Source: Saccopteryx bilineata
Taxonomy: Eukaryota; Chordata; Mammalia; Chiroptera; Emballonuridae
Assembly (NCBI RefSeq): GCF_036850765.1
Contig: NC_089498.1
Span: forward strand, 76,672,305-76,736,304
Direction: 5' to 3'
DNA length: 64,000 nucleotides
A program made the translations under genes and the position numbers. The notes beneath the pieces were generated by a model. It worked only from the letters and a program-made list of their open reading frames with translations, ran no database searches and was not told the DNA's origin. Positions 47,001-57,679 of this stretch are shown here, in pieces (the stretch's first letter is position 1; each line of letters begins with the position of its first letter).

Positions 47001-49614
47001 CTAGCGGTTATGAAAATTATATATAATCTCTGGGCAAAATAAATAGATTTTTAAACCATTATAAAACAAATGCTTTTCTACTGACATCATACTGCCAAGG
47101 GATTTCAATTTTCTATTCAGCTTATGTCGGCCAAACTGTTTTTTTCCCCCAAATAAGGCCACAAGCACACAATTACCTGATTTATCTATAATTGCATCTA
47201 TTTCTTCAACGACATCAAAATAGGCTTCATTATTTGTGTACTTTACCCCTGCCCGACGCCATGGGATATTGGACAGCTGCCCGGTGGGAAGTGTGTCTCC
47301 AACATTACTACTGCCTAGAAACAGGAAAAGGAGAAAGCAAAGCTAATGCATGAAATGGTCATCAGAAAAGTTATAACTACAACAAAAATAAATGCTTGAG
47401 CTGTTGCTTTAATGTTTGGGTTTTTCTTCATTGAAGTTGTGGATGGTTTCCAGAATTGCTGGAGACATATCCATACCAACACGATCAAATTTCTAGAAGA
47501 CAGAAATAGGCCATGTAGTTCTCTAGCTGCCAAACCAGGTTAAATTCATTTACTTATCTTTTGCTTCCTGTGTGTTAACAGTAACCTAACCTAATTCCAC
47601 TGACTCAACAACAGAATCTCATCCTGCTGCCACTGATGAAAAAAAAGAGGCTGGTTGTTTCAAAACCTTCTGTCGATAAAATGTCCCCACTGAGAATACA
47701 GAGTGATAACTAGGTCCTTTGGTATTCAGTTCAGATTCTATACGAGATGCTGCCAACAGGCCTTAGTGGAGTAACTGAAATGAAGAACATACTCTGGCCT
47801 TTTTCCATTTTAAGGTCAGTTACCTATCTGGCTGCAATATGGTTAATGTTCAATATCTGGCCAATTTCCTGTTAAAGTGACATAGGTCTGAAAATAATCT
47901 GGTTGTCCTAAACATATATCCTTTAGCTATGAAATAGTTAATATTTTGAAATTTACATTTCCAATTTAAAAGTAGTGCATGTTTAACAAAGTAGTACATG
48001 CTTAACAATAACACTTTTTAGTGTGACTACATCACCTATGAAGTATAAAATTGCTTTTAAAAATCTTACAGTGTTCCTGGCCGGTTGGCTCAGCGGTAGA
48101 GCGTCGGCCTAGCGTGCGGAGGACCCGGGTTCGATTCCCGGCCAGGGCACACAGGAGAAGCGCCCATTTGCTTCTCCACCCCTCCGCCACACTTCCCTCT
48201 CTGTCTCTCTCTTCCCCTCCCGCAGCCAAGGCTCCATTGGAGCAAAGATGGCCCGGGCCCTGGGGATGGCTCTGTGGCCTCTGCCTCAGGCGCTAGAGTG
48301 GCTCTGGTCGCAACATGGCGACGCCCAGGATGGGCAGAGCGTCGCCCCCTGGTGGGCGTGCCAGGTGGATCTCAGCCGGGCGCATGCGGGAGTCTGTCTG
48401 ACTGTCTCTCCCTGTTTCCAGCTTTAGAAAAATGAAAAAAAAAATCTTACAGTGTTGGGCCCTGGCTGGCTGACTCAGTGGTGGAGTGTCGGCCTGGTGT
48501 GTGGAAGTCCTGGACTTGATTCCCGGCCAGGGTACACAGGAGAAGTGTTCACCTGCTTCTCCACTCTTCTTCCTCTCCTTTCTCTCTCTCTCTCTCTCTT
48601 CTCCTCCCGCAGCCAAGGCTCCATTGGAGCAGTTGGTCCCGGGTGCTGAGGATGGCTCCATGGCCTCTGCCTCAGGTGCTAGAAGGGCTCCAGTTGCAAT
48701 GGAGCAATGCCCCTGTTGGGCAGAGCATTGCCCCCTGGTGGGCATGCGGGGTGGATTCTGGTTGGGAACATGCAGGAGTCTCTCTCTCTGCCTCCCCACT
48801 TCTAACTTCAGGAAAAAAAAAATCTTATGGTGTTATAGATTTATTTTAATTTTTTTTCCAGTCTCCTTTCCAGGGTATTTAAGCTTTAGGAAGGAGTACA
48901 GACACTCCATTTAAAAAAGTTTTTAATTTAATTTTATTTTGAGAGAGGAGAGGGGGAAGGAGGGGAGGAAGAGAAAGAAAGGGAGAGAAAGGGAAAGAGG
49001 GAGAGAGGGAGAAAGAGAGAATAGAGAGCAGCATCAACTTGTTGTTCCACTTAGTTGTGTACTCATTGATTACTTCTCATATGTGCCTTGAACAGGGCTC
49101 AAAACAGCAACCTCCAGGTTAAGCCAGTGCCTCCGAGATGGAGCCAGTGCTCCAGGATGACGCTCTACCCACTGTAGCCTGGCCAGGGCCAGACACTCTT
49201 GGTACTCGGCCTTACAGAGGATGAATAAGAGCTATGAAATGATCATTTTCTTATAGGCCTCTGTCATCCCATTTTTTAGATTAGTGCACTTAGAAAGGCA
49301 TTTACGCCTGACCAGGTAGTGGCGCAGTGGATAGAGCGTCGGACTGGGATGCGGAAGGACCAAGGTTCGAGACCCCGAGGTCGCCAGCTTGAGTGCGGGC
49401 TCATCTGGCTTGAGCAAAGAGCTCACCAGCTTGGACCCAGGGTCCCTGGCTCCAGCAGGGGGTTGCTCGGTCTGCTGAAGGCCCACGGTCAAGGCACATG
49501 TGAGAAAGCAATCAATGAACAACTAAGAAGTCGCAACGTGCAACGAGAAACTGATGATTGATGCTTCTCATCTCTCTCCGTTCCTGTCTGTCTGTCCCTG
49601 TCTATCTCTGCCTC

Positions 49615-49655
<41 letters not shown>

Positions 49656-51645
49656 TTACAATGGTGGATGTATAACTAGAATGGCATGTAACATTTCATA
49701 GAAATATTTCTCTAGGAGTAAATAATATTTTCAAAAGAATACTGTCATTCATATGTACCTAACTTTCTAGGTCTAATAGAGTACTAAATCAAAACTGGAC
49801 ACTTACAACACAAGTAAAAGGCCCACAATGCATGAGATCTCACAAACAGACTAATTTTCTATCTCTTTTTGTTTTCATACATCTGTTGCAAGTATCAAAC
49901 AAAGACTTGGAGGAGACAGTATTTACTATGTGGTAGGGTTTTAAGTTTCTATACTCTAGTAATTGTAGGGTATAGCATAATGCCAGTTTTATAATACTAT
50001 TTTCCAGCTTTATTGAGTTATAATTGACATATAGCATTGTGTTAAATTTAGTTAATATCCATCATGATCTAAGATCATTTACTGTCTTATAATTTAGTGT
50101 TAAATAATAATAATGTTACTATGGCCTTGCAGAAAAACCTCTAATAATATAGTAACCAAAAAATTCTTTACCATTTAAGATCCAGCCTCTTTCCAATGAA
50201 AAGAAATATATATACATTTAAAACTTACAACTTGAATTCTGGCCAAATTATATTATCTTAAGAATCTTCCAGGTCAGATGAAATGGTGTTGAATTGTTTA
50301 TAAAGTTTATATTGCTCAATTCCTAATAAAGTACGTTTTCACCTTACCTGTAATAGAGTTGACGACAGAACGCAGGATTGTTGGTGGTTTAATCAGTTCT
50401 TTCAATATGTTAGATTCAGTAGCCAGTGGAAATCCGTTGTCTAACATTTCTTCCAAGAGCTCATATACTATGACCACATTATCCTTAATTGCAGCCTCTG
50501 AACACTCACCAAAGTAGTCCTAACACAATGGAAGGAATAAAGACAGACTTGCTAATAAATACGTTTTGTTCTGAAGGATAAACTTAGAGCTGCATAATTC
50601 AATGAATGTAAAACACAGGGGAAAAGCCCCTTAATAGTTCCATACACTATTCCTCAATATTTTAGATAGAATTAAATTACTATTATAAATTATTCCAGAA
50701 AGCACATTAAAACATTAAACCAGAACGTGAACTATAAACTTTATTTGTCCTAATTAGGTATCCAAAACACAGATTTGCTTTAATTTTTTTATTTTTTTTA
50801 AGATTTTATGTATTCATTTTAGAGAGAAGAAAGAGAGAAAGAGAGAAGGGGGTAGGAGCAGGAAGCATCAACTCCCATATGTGCCTTGACCAGGCAAACC
50901 CAGGGTTTCGAACTGTCAACCTCAGTGTTCTAGGTTGACTCTTCGTCCCCTGTGCCACTACAGGTCAGGCCCATAGAGTTGCTTTAAATTATTTGGCATA
51001 TTCAGTAAAACAAGAGAAGATAATAAAATGTAAATATGAGAACATTTCATGACAATAAAAATCTTAGGACTATTCAGAGAACTGTATGGAGAAGCACTAT
51101 TTTTTCCTAATCACACATATAAAAAATGAGGCTTCTGTGCTCATGAGATTGTTCTATTCTCCTAAAACAGTGAATGGAGCAGCCACGTGTGCTGCTGTAC
51201 TCCCTACAGAAAAGGGTTTATGAACTTATGCTTAGTTGAAAAGGAGAGAGAGGAAGGGAGACAGCCTGAAAGGTATCACATCAAAAGCTGGGTAATTAAA
51301 AAATATAATAATGTGTTCTATCTCCAACTAACTTGGGTAATTTAAGTTTAAAAGATTTGATGAATAACCAACCTGGAAAGTGTCAGCAACTCGATGTAGA
51401 AACTCAATTACAAAGAGAGGTGGCACTTCAGTCTGTATGACAGACACAAAGAAGAGCTTATCCCTATATATACTGATGAGGTAGTGGTGAGGTGTTGAAA
51501 TGACAGGTGGTACATTTTCAACATCAGCAGCTTTCTCTTGAGCTTCAAAAAAATAATCACAGACAGACTGGCTCACAACACTCTTCCAGTGTTTCTCCAG
51601 AAATATGTCACCGGAACAGTTTATGAGAAATAGACTGTGGATCAT
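40977..51645 (-). CDS. AP3M1: AP3M1, AP-3 complex subunit mu-1 (mu3A), complete coding region
   Basis: Medium subunit of the AP-3 adaptor, which sorts cargo from endosomes to lysosomes and lysosome-related organelles; the C-terminal mu homology domain binds YxxPhi tyrosine signals. Eight coding exons on the minus strand: 51645-51373, 50519-50348, 47314-47177, 45828-45743, 45075-44942, 43145-42938, 41699-41555, 41077-40977. They total 1257 nt, i.e. 418 codons plus TGA, the usual length. The first 140 or so residues (MIHSLFLINCSGDIFLEKHW...) form the longin-type N-terminal domain; from about 180 on is the mu homology domain, ending GKFQVRT. All introns are GT-AG, with no stop or frameshift. The ATG lies 3 nt inside its exon, so the 5' UTR is mostly on an upstream exon beyond the window. 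Convergent with VCL. Confidence 0.98.
41078..41554 (-). other. AP3M1 intron 8
   Basis: 477 nt without recognised repeat. Confidence 0.8.
41555..41699 (-). CDS. AP3M1: AP3M1 exon 8
   Basis: Acceptor gtctttttaag, donor TCCG|gtaagg. 48 codons (VLTWDVGKIT... to IQQLAIS) plus one base of Gly386. Confidence 0.97.
41885..42095 (+). mobile_element. MIR element
   Basis: gcttagcactatttgtatg ... ctcaaggtcacacagctag ... ggatttgaacgtaagg is the MIR core, diverged. Confidence 0.8.
42096..42937 (-). other. AP3M1 intron 7, remainder
   Basis: About 840 nt, no recognised feature. Confidence 0.65.
42938..43145 (-). CDS. AP3M1: AP3M1 exon 7
   Basis: Acceptor tgtctttttag, donor AAG|gtatag. One base completes Asn268, then 69 codons (LVAIPVYVKH... 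to TFDPVTK). Mu homology domain core. Confidence 0.97.
43216..43373. mobile_element. Palindromic hAT MITE, 142 bp
   Basis: Insert 43224-43365. Arms of about 60 nt pair almost perfectly (core CCCGCCCACCAATTTTGTGC), leaving a loop of about 20 nt. Perfect 8-bp target duplication GTCTAGAG at 43216-43223 and 43366-43373. AP3M1 intron 6. Confidence 0.95.
43374..43935 (-). other. AP3M1 intron 6, middle
   Basis: About 560 nt. G5 runs at 43426-43442 on the plus strand; otherwise no recognised feature. Confidence 0.65.
43936..44286 (-). mobile_element. SINE type B
   Basis: Insert 43951-44271; target duplication CTTAGGTATACATTT / CTTAGGTACACATTT. Confidence 0.94.
44332..44768 (-). mobile_element. SINE type A
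   Basis: Insert 44348-44752; target duplication TACACTGATTATTTTA / TACAATGATTATTTTA. Confidence 0.95.
44942..45075 (-). CDS. AP3M1: AP3M1 exon 6
   Basis: Acceptor ttttcccggcag, donor CAAAA|gtatgt. 44 codons (NPRLLDDVSF... to ISYRVSSQ) plus AA of Asn268. The frame stays open about 60 codons past the donor, to a stop near 44761. Confidence 0.96.
45190..45420 (+). mobile_element. MIR/L2-like fragment
   Basis: tatgcacattatttaacttg ... tatcattcccattttg ... actgagattcaaagaactc follows the MIR plan, weakly. Confidence 0.5.
45421..45742 (-). other. AP3M1 intron 5, remainder
   Basis: About 320 nt, nothing recognised. Confidence 0.7.
45743..45828 (-). CDS. AP3M1: AP3M1 exon 5
   Basis: Acceptor ttttttcag, donor ATG|gtaggt. 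Completes Gly195, then 28 codons (STVFAEIQGV... to LSLSFM). Mu homology domain. Confidence 0.97.
46221..46540 (-). mobile_element. Diverged SINE type A
   Basis: Minus-strand head GGCCCTGGCCAGTTGGCTCAG ends at 46540. Short internal deletions; target duplication unclear. Confidence 0.88.
46541..47176 (-). other. AP3M1 intron 4, part
   Basis: About 640 nt. A MIR-like piece lies near 46710-46790 (ccttgaacagattattcaac); the rest is unrecognised. Confidence 0.55.
47177..47314 (-). CDS. AP3M1: AP3M1 exon 4
   Basis: Acceptor cctgtttctag, donor TCAG|gtaatt. Completes Gly149, then 45 codons (SSNVGDTLPT... to DAIIDKS) and one base of Gly195. Includes IPWRRAGVKYTNNEAYFDV, the start of the mu homology domain. 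Confidence 0.97.
47315..48058 (-). other. AP3M1 intron 3, part
   Basis: About 740 nt with no recognised feature. Confidence 0.7.
48059..48456 (+). mobile_element. SINE type A, well preserved, first of a tandem pair
   Basis: Insert 48076-48439; target duplication AAAAATCTTACAGTGTT (48059-48075, 48440-48456). Near-consensus head GCTCAGCGGTAGAGCGTCGG. Confidence 0.95.
48443..48834 (+). mobile_element. SINE type A, second of a tandem pair
   Basis: Insert 48457-48820, flanked by AATCTTACAGTGTT (48443-48456) and AATCTTATGGTGTT (48821-48834). More diverged than the copy before it, so probably older. Confidence 0.94.
48899..49198 (-). mobile_element. Older SINE, type D
   Basis: Insert about 48909-49189; target duplication CAGACACTC at both ends. 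GA-rich tail region at 48950-49030. Confidence 0.85.
49294..49659 (+). mobile_element. SINE type B with long poly(A)
   Basis: Insert 49306-49647; target duplication AAAGGCATTTAC (49294-49305, 49648-49659). A33 tail, which suggests a young copy. Confidence 0.95.
49660..50347 (-). other. AP3M1 intron 3, 5' part
   Basis: About 690 nt, A/T-rich, no recognised feature. Confidence 0.7.
50348..50519 (-). CDS. AP3M1: AP3M1 exon 3
   Basis: Acceptor ttgtgttag, donor ACAG|gtaagg. 57 codons (DYFGECSEAA... to VVNSIT) plus one base of Gly149; end of the N-terminal domain and linker. Confidence 0.97.
50775..50987 (-). mobile_element. SINE type C
   Basis: Insert about 50784-50971; target duplication near TTGCTTTAA. 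AP3M1 intron 2. Confidence 0.88.
50988..51372 (-). other. AP3M1 intron 2, 5' part
   Basis: About 385 nt with no recognised feature. Confidence 0.75.
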
Positions 51646-51648
51646 TTT
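51373..51648 (-). CDS. AP3M1: AP3M1 exon 2 (first coding exon)
   Basis: Acceptor tttctacag, then AAA and ATG at 51645-51643; 91 codons (MIHSLFLINC... to HRVADTFQ); donor CAG|gttggt. Longin-type N-terminal domain. The start codon almost abuts the splice site. Confidence 0.97.
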
Positions 51649-52300
51649 CTGTAGAAAAAAAGTTTAAATTTAGTACACATCAAAAGTATCCCTGTGTTAT
51701 TCTGACACCAAAATCAGAAAAGGCAATACAAGACACTACAGATCATTATCATTTAAGGATAGAAGCAAAAATTCTGAACAAAATACTAGCAACTGAATCC
51801 AGCTACAGTACATATAAAAAAAGATTATATACTCTGACCAAGTGGGATTTATTCCAAGATTACACAGTTGTTTCAACATATGCAAATCAATTAATTTAAT
51901 ACATAGATAGCATTTTGTTAAATAAAAGACAAAAACATATAATCATTCCAAAAGGTACAGAAAATCATTTGGCAAAATACAACACCCTTTTTATGAAAAA
52001 AACATGAAACTAGAAATAGAAACTTCCTCAACCTCAGAGCATTTACTAAAATTCCACAGCCAATATCATATTTATTGGTTAAAGACCAAAAACTCTCCCC
52101 TTAATATCAAGAAGAAGCAATGATGTTCACTCTAACCATTTCTAATCAACATTGTAGTGGAGGTTCTAGCAATTAGACAAGAATATGAAACAAAAGGTTT
52201 CCAAAGTGGAAAGGAAGAAGTGAAAAACACACACAAACAAAATAAGAGCTAAAAAATGAGTTTAGCAAGGTCACAGGATATAATATAAAAAAATAAGTTC

Positions 52301-52626
52301 TGCCTGACTAGGTGGTGGCTCAGTGAATAGAGCATTCATCGACTTGGGATGCTGAAGACCCAGGTTCAAAACCCGAGGTTGCTAGCTTGAGCGCAGGCTC
52401 ACCAGCTTGAGCACAAGGTCACTGGCTTGAGCGTGGGATCACAGACATGACCCCATGATCACTGGCTTGATCCCAAGGTCACTGGCTCGAGCAAGGAGTC
52501 ACTGGCTCAGCTGGAGCCCCCCAGTCAAAGCACATATGAGAAAGCAATCAATGAACTAAAGTGCCACAACTACGAGTTGATACTTCTCATCTCTTTCACT
52601 TCCTGTCTCATACTCTCTCACTTAAA
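52301..52626 (+). mobile_element. SINE type B, older variant
   Basis: Head TGCCTGACTAGGTGGTGGCTC and repeated 'aggtcactggcttgagc' units in the body; inserted in the old L1. Confidence 0.9.
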
Positions 52627-52793
52627 AATAAAATCAGTTGTGTTGCTAACATATTAGCAATGAATAATCTAAAAAATAACATTGAGAAAAATTCTATTTA
52701 TAAGAGCATCAAAAAGATAAAAATATTTAGGATTAAATATAACAAAGGAAGTATAAGCTTTGTACACTGAATATGATAAAAGATTGTTGAAAT

Positions 52794-53022
52794 TAAAAAG
52801 ACTTAAGCCTGACCTGTGGTGGCGCAGTGGATAAAGCATCGACCTGGAAATGCTGAGGTCGCTGGTTTGAAACCCTGGGCTTGCCTGGTCAAGACATATA
52901 CGGGAGTTGATGCTTCCAGCTCCTCCCCCCTTCTCTCTCTCTCTCTCTCTCCTCTCTGTCTCTCTCCTCTCTAAAAATGAATAAATAAAATAAAAAAAAT
53001 AAAAATAAATAAAAAGACTTAA
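52794..53022 (+). mobile_element. SINE type C
   Basis: Insert 52807-53009; target duplication TAAAAAGACTTAA (52794-52806, 53010-53022). (AAAT)n tail. Confidence 0.94.
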
Positions 53023-53350
53023 AAATGGGACACAGTTCATGTTCATGAACTGTAACATGTAATATTGTTAAGATGTCAATATTCCCCAAATTGATCTACA
53101 GATTCCATGAAATCTTTATGACAAAAATGCTGCCTTTTTTTTTGTGGAAACTGACAAGCTAATACTAAAAATTCATAAGAAATTGAAAGAGATCAAGAAG
53201 AGCCTAAACAATCTTGAAAAAGAACAAATTTGGAGGACTCATACTTCCTGATTTCAAAACTTACTACAAAAGTACTGTGTGGTACTGGCACAAGGGCAGA
53301 CTATAGATTAATGGAATAGAATTGACAGTTCTGAAATTAACCCTTATATA

Positions 53351-53777
53351 TATGGTCAATTGATTTTTTTTTTTTCATTTTTCTGAAGCTGGAAACAGGG
53401 AGAGACAGTCAGACAGACTCCCGCATGCGCCCGACCGGGATCCACCCGGCACGCCCACCATGGGGCGACACTCTGCCCACCAGGGGGCGATGCTCTGCCC
53501 ATCCTGGGCGTCGCCATGTTGCGACCAGAGCCACTCCAGCGCCTGAGGCAGAGGCCACAGAGCCATCCCCAGCGCCCGGGCCATCTTTGCTCCAATGGAG
53601 CCTTGGCTGCGGGAGGGGAAGAGAGAGACAGAGAGGAAAGCGCGGCGGAGGGGTGGAGAAGCAAATGGGCGCTTCTCCCGTGTGCCCTGGCCGGGAATCG
53701 AACCCGGGTCCTCCGCACGCTAGGCCGACGCTCTACCGCTGAGCCAACCAGCCAGGGCTTATGGTCAATTGATTTTT
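53351..53777 (-). mobile_element. SINE type A, well preserved
   Basis: Insert 53369-53759 with 18-bp target duplication TATGGTCAATTGATTTTT. Confidence 0.95.
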
Positions 53778-54327
53778 GACAGCAGAGTCAAAACCATTCA
53801 TGGCTGAGAGAATAGTCTTTTCAACAAATGATACTGGGACAGCTGGACTCTCATCAGCAAAGAATGAAGTTAGATTTTTACCTCACGATATAAAAAACCA
53901 AAATTTATCAAAGACCTAAATAGAAGAGATAAAACTAGAAAACTCTTAGAAAAAATGCATAAATCTTCATGACCCTGGATTAGACAATGTTTTTTAGATA
54001 TAATACCAAAAGCATAAGCAAGAAAAAAAAAACCCAGATAAAAAAAGGACTTACAACAGAATTAAAACATTTGTGATTCAAAGGACATTAGCAAGAAAGG
54101 AAAACCCCCCACAGAATGGAAAACATTTGCAAACCATACATCTTACAAGGGACCACTATCCAGAACATGCAAAAAACTCTTACAACTCAATAATCCAATA
54201 AATAACCCAATAAAAAATGGGCAAAGAAAAAAAATGGGCGAAGAATTTGAAAATATTTTTCTCCAAAGAATATATACACATAAATGGCCAAAAAACACAC
54301 AAAAAGATGCTCTACATCTTTCCAAAA

Positions 54328-54452
54328 CAGGGGGTGAGGCAAAAGTAGATTTACAGTTGTGATTGCACAACACAGTTTATTCTTGTATCGTTATTTACTT
54401 ATTGTATTATTTTCCATAAAAACAACTGTAAACCTACTTTTGATCCACCCTG
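54328..54452. mobile_element. Short mariner MITE, 125 bp
   Basis: Inverted ends CAGGGGGTGAGGCAAAAGTA / TACTTTTGATCCACCCTG with an A/T-rich middle. TA flank intact on the right, mutated on the left. Confidence 0.85.
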
Positions 54453-55130
54453 TATAAATCAAAATCACAATGAGTTACCATTTTATAACTACTAGGCTAG
54501 ATATAATCTAGATATAAACCCTCATAAATCGGCGGTAGGAATGTAAAACAGTATAGTTGCCATGAAAAACAGGGAGTTCTTCAAAGAGTTAAAGACATTA
54601 TTACCAAATGACTTAGCAATTCTCCTAGGTATATATCACAAGAATTGGAAATATATGTCCACATTTTTCTAGCAGCATTATTCATGATAGCCCAAAACTG
54701 GAAACCCAAATGTTTATCAACTGTTGAATGGATAATAAATATATAAACAATACAATATTATTCAGTCATGAAAAGGAATGAAGTACTAATATGTGCTACA
54801 ACATGGATGAACCCTGAAAACATATACTGAGGGAAAGAAGCCAAACACAAAAGGTCACATACTGTATGATTCCATTTACATGAAATGTCTAAAACAGGCA
54901 AAGCCTTTAAGATAGAAAGTAGGTTAGTACATTCCAGGGGCTAGGTAGCGGGGAAGGGAGTTATTGGTTAAGCGTTTGGAATTTCTTTTCTGAGGTGATC
55001 AAGTCTGCTAGAAATAGAGATGATGAATACATTGCTTTATGAATATACTGAAAACTACAAAATTATAGACTTTAACATGGTTAGCCTTATGGTAAGTGAA
55101 TTATATCTCAATTAAAAAAAGTGTTCTTAA

Positions 55131-55485
55131 TATTTTGTGACACACAAATCCACTCCCAGATGGACTAAACAGAAATGTGTTCAAATGTGCACCAAAAACA
55201 TGTATTTTTGTATTTTTAATAGTGAAAACCTGCAACGCAAATATTTATTAATAGTACAAAAGGAAAACCTGTAGTGTGTTATAAAATGAAATATACATTA
55301 ATGAAAATGAATAAACTGGGGGAGGGGGCTAGGAGGAAGGGACTAAGAAGGAACAAATATATGATGATGGAAAATGATTTGACTTTGGGTGATGGACACA
55401 CAACTCAATCAACAGTTCAAATGCTACAGAGATGTTTACCTGATCAATGTCACCCCATTAAATTTTATTTTCTAAAAAATATATA
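55131..55485 (+). mobile_element. L1 3'-end remnant
   Basis: Old 3' UTR-like text to 55300, then atgatgatggaaaatg ... tgatcaatgtcaccccatt, the same L1 3' end type as at 39800. Boundaries approximate. Confidence 0.65.
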
Positions 55486-55501
55486 TATAAAAAAGAAAAT
55501 G

Positions 55502-55873
55502 AGCCCGGTTGGCTCAGTGGTAGAGTGTCGGCCTGGCGTGCAGGAGTCCCGGGTTCGATTCCTGGCCAGGGCACACAGGAGAAGCGCCCATCTGCTTCTC
55601 CACCCCTCCCCCTCTCCTTCCTCTCTGTCTCTCTCTCTTCCCTTCCCCGCAGCCAAGGCTTCATTAGAGCAAAGATGACCCGGGCGCTGAGGATGGCTCT
55701 GTGGTCTCTGCCTCAGGTGCTAGAATGGCTCTGGAGCAACAGAGCGACGCCCCAGAGGGGCAGAGCATGGTCCCCTGGTGGGCATGCAGGGTGGATCCCG
55801 GTCGGGCGCATGCGGGAGTCTGTCTGATTGCCTCCCGGTTTTCAGCTTCAGAAAAATGGAAAAAAAAAAAAAG
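55502..55873 (+). mobile_element. SINE type A, lacks four head bases
   Basis: Begins GCCCGGTTGGCTCAG (TGGC missing from the consensus head). Poly(A) tail at about 55860. Confidence 0.93.
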
Positions 55874-55960
55874 ATAGATTTAACCATAGTAAGTTGTTTT
55901 ATAAAGATTTCTTCTGCCAAACTTAGCGAAAATCCGACATAAAGTACTTGGTAAGTATTT

Positions 55961-56354
55961 TTTTTTTTTTTTTTGTATTTTTCTGAAGCTGGAAATGGGG
56001 AGAGACAGTCAGACAGACTCCCGCATGCGCCCGACAGGGATCCACCCGGCACGCCCACCAGGGGCGAAGCTCTGCCCACCAGGGGGCGATGCTCTGCCCC
56101 TCGGGGCGTCACTTTGCCGCGACCAGAGCCACTCTAGCGCCTGGGGCAGAGGCCAAGGAGCCATCCCCAGCGCCCGGGCCATCTTTGCTCCAATGGAGCC
56201 TTGGCTGCGGGAGGGGAAGAGAGAGACAGAGAGGAAGGAGGGGGGAGGGTGGAGAAGCAAATGGGCGCTTCTCCTGTGTGCCCTGGCCGGGAATCAAACC
56301 CGGGACTTCTGCACGCCAGGCCGCCGCTCTACCGCTGAGCCAACTGGCCAGGGC
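55961..56354 (-). mobile_element. SINE type A
   Basis: Minus-strand copy ending GCCCTGGCCAGTTGGCTCAG at 56354; T18 at the left. Sits between two plus-strand copies. Confidence 0.94.
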
Positions 56355-56513
56355 AGTAATTATTATTATATGCTTTAACTTGCTGTAACTCTGCTTTATA
56401 AATTTAATAAAGTTAAGTTACTTCCCTACTTTATAAATCACCATTACTGTGGAACCAATGGGCGGTTAGAAAATTTTACTACTAACAGAGATACAAAAGT
56501 GGGTGGTAGGTAT

Positions 56514-56932
56514 AAAAAGGTTGACTACCGGCCCTGGCCGGTTGGCTCAGCGGTAGAGCGTCGGCCTGACATGCGGGGGACCCGGGTTCGATTCCCGGCC
56601 AGGGCACATAGGAGAAGTGCCTATTTGCTTCTCCACCCCCCACCTTCCTCTCTGTCTCTCTCTTCCCCTCCCGCAGCCAAGGCTCCACTGGAGCAAAGAT
56701 GGCCCGGGCGCTGGGGATGACTCCTTGGCCTCTGCCCCAGGCGCTAGAGTGGCTCTGGTCGCGGCAGAGCCACGCCCCGGAGGGGCAGAGCAGCGCCCCC
56801 TGGTGGGCAGAGCGTTGCCCCTGGTGGGCGTGCCGGGTGGATCCCGGTCAGGCGCATGTGGGAGTCTGTCTGTCTCTCCCCGTTTCCAGCTTCAGAAAAA
56901 TACAAAAAAAAAAAAAAAAAAGGTTGACTACC
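56514..56932 (+). mobile_element. SINE type A, nearly full consensus
   Basis: Insert 56530-56916; perfect 16-bp target duplication AAAAAGGTTGACTACC (56514-56529, 56917-56932). Confidence 0.96.
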
Positions 56933-57183
56933 CTGATCTAGATGATAGTAACAAGTTATGATAATTCATTCAACTTAATGAGTTGTATACTTTTCTGAGG
57001 GTACGTTATGCTTCAAATAAAACGGTTATTGTTCTTTCAATATGGAGCACAGTAGCAAAAAGTTTACGTTAAATTTTTCCTTTCTTTTAATTGATAACAT
57101 CGATATCAGGTGTTTTAGTATAGTGGTCCATTCGTTCAATATTATAGTACTCTATGATAAATGTAGCCTAGGGAAAAAGAACT

Positions 57184-57375
57184 TAAAATCTATGAATAGC
57201 CTAACCTGCAGAGGTGCAATGGGTAAAATGAAGAACCTGGAATGCTGAGGTCGCCAGTTCAAAACCCTGGGCTTGCCTGGTCAAGGCACATACAGAAGTT
57301 GATGCTTTCTGCTCCTCTTCCCCCTCCTCTCTAAAATGAATAAATAAAATCTTAAAAAATATATAAAATCTGTGG
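57184..57375 (+). mobile_element. SINE type C
   Basis: Insert about 57199-57360; target duplication TAAAATCTATGAATA / TAAAATCTGTGGATA. Confidence 0.9.
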
Positions 57376-57679
57376 ATACAGTTTCTATGCATGAATATAG
57401 ATTTCAAAGAGGAAACAGATTCATTCAGTTTTGTTGACACAGAAAACAATGACATAACCTGACCAGTTCTTTTTAGAGGAAGTCATTTATTTTATGAAAG
57501 CAGCTGACATTTAAAGACTACCTGGTGATGATTTCACCTTTCTATTTGGCCTATGTTCAATAGTTATCAAGTAAATAATACTAATTATTAAGATGTTTTT
57601 AATAATTACTATATTAGTAAAGTTATGAATGCTTTTCTTAAAACCTTCATTTGAAGTACAATGTGGTTTAAAGCAAATA

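Larger units (their letters stand above)
51740..55130 (+). mobile_element. Old L1 (plus strand), split by three SINEs and a MITE
   Basis: L1 ORF2-type sequence runs through aaaatactagcaactgaatcc, ggacagctggactctcatcagc and gcattattcatgatagccc, ending near ttatatctcaattaaaaaaa. All frames are broken. Antisense to AP3M1, in intron 1. Boundaries approximate. Confidence 0.85.

Noticed and set aside
48076..48150. tRNA gene candidates in SINE heads
   Set aside because: The heads carry A- and B-box-like sequences and tRNA-like folds, but they sit at the start of full SINE units with target duplications and lack a proper anticodon arm and 3' end. They are SINE promoters, not tRNA genes.
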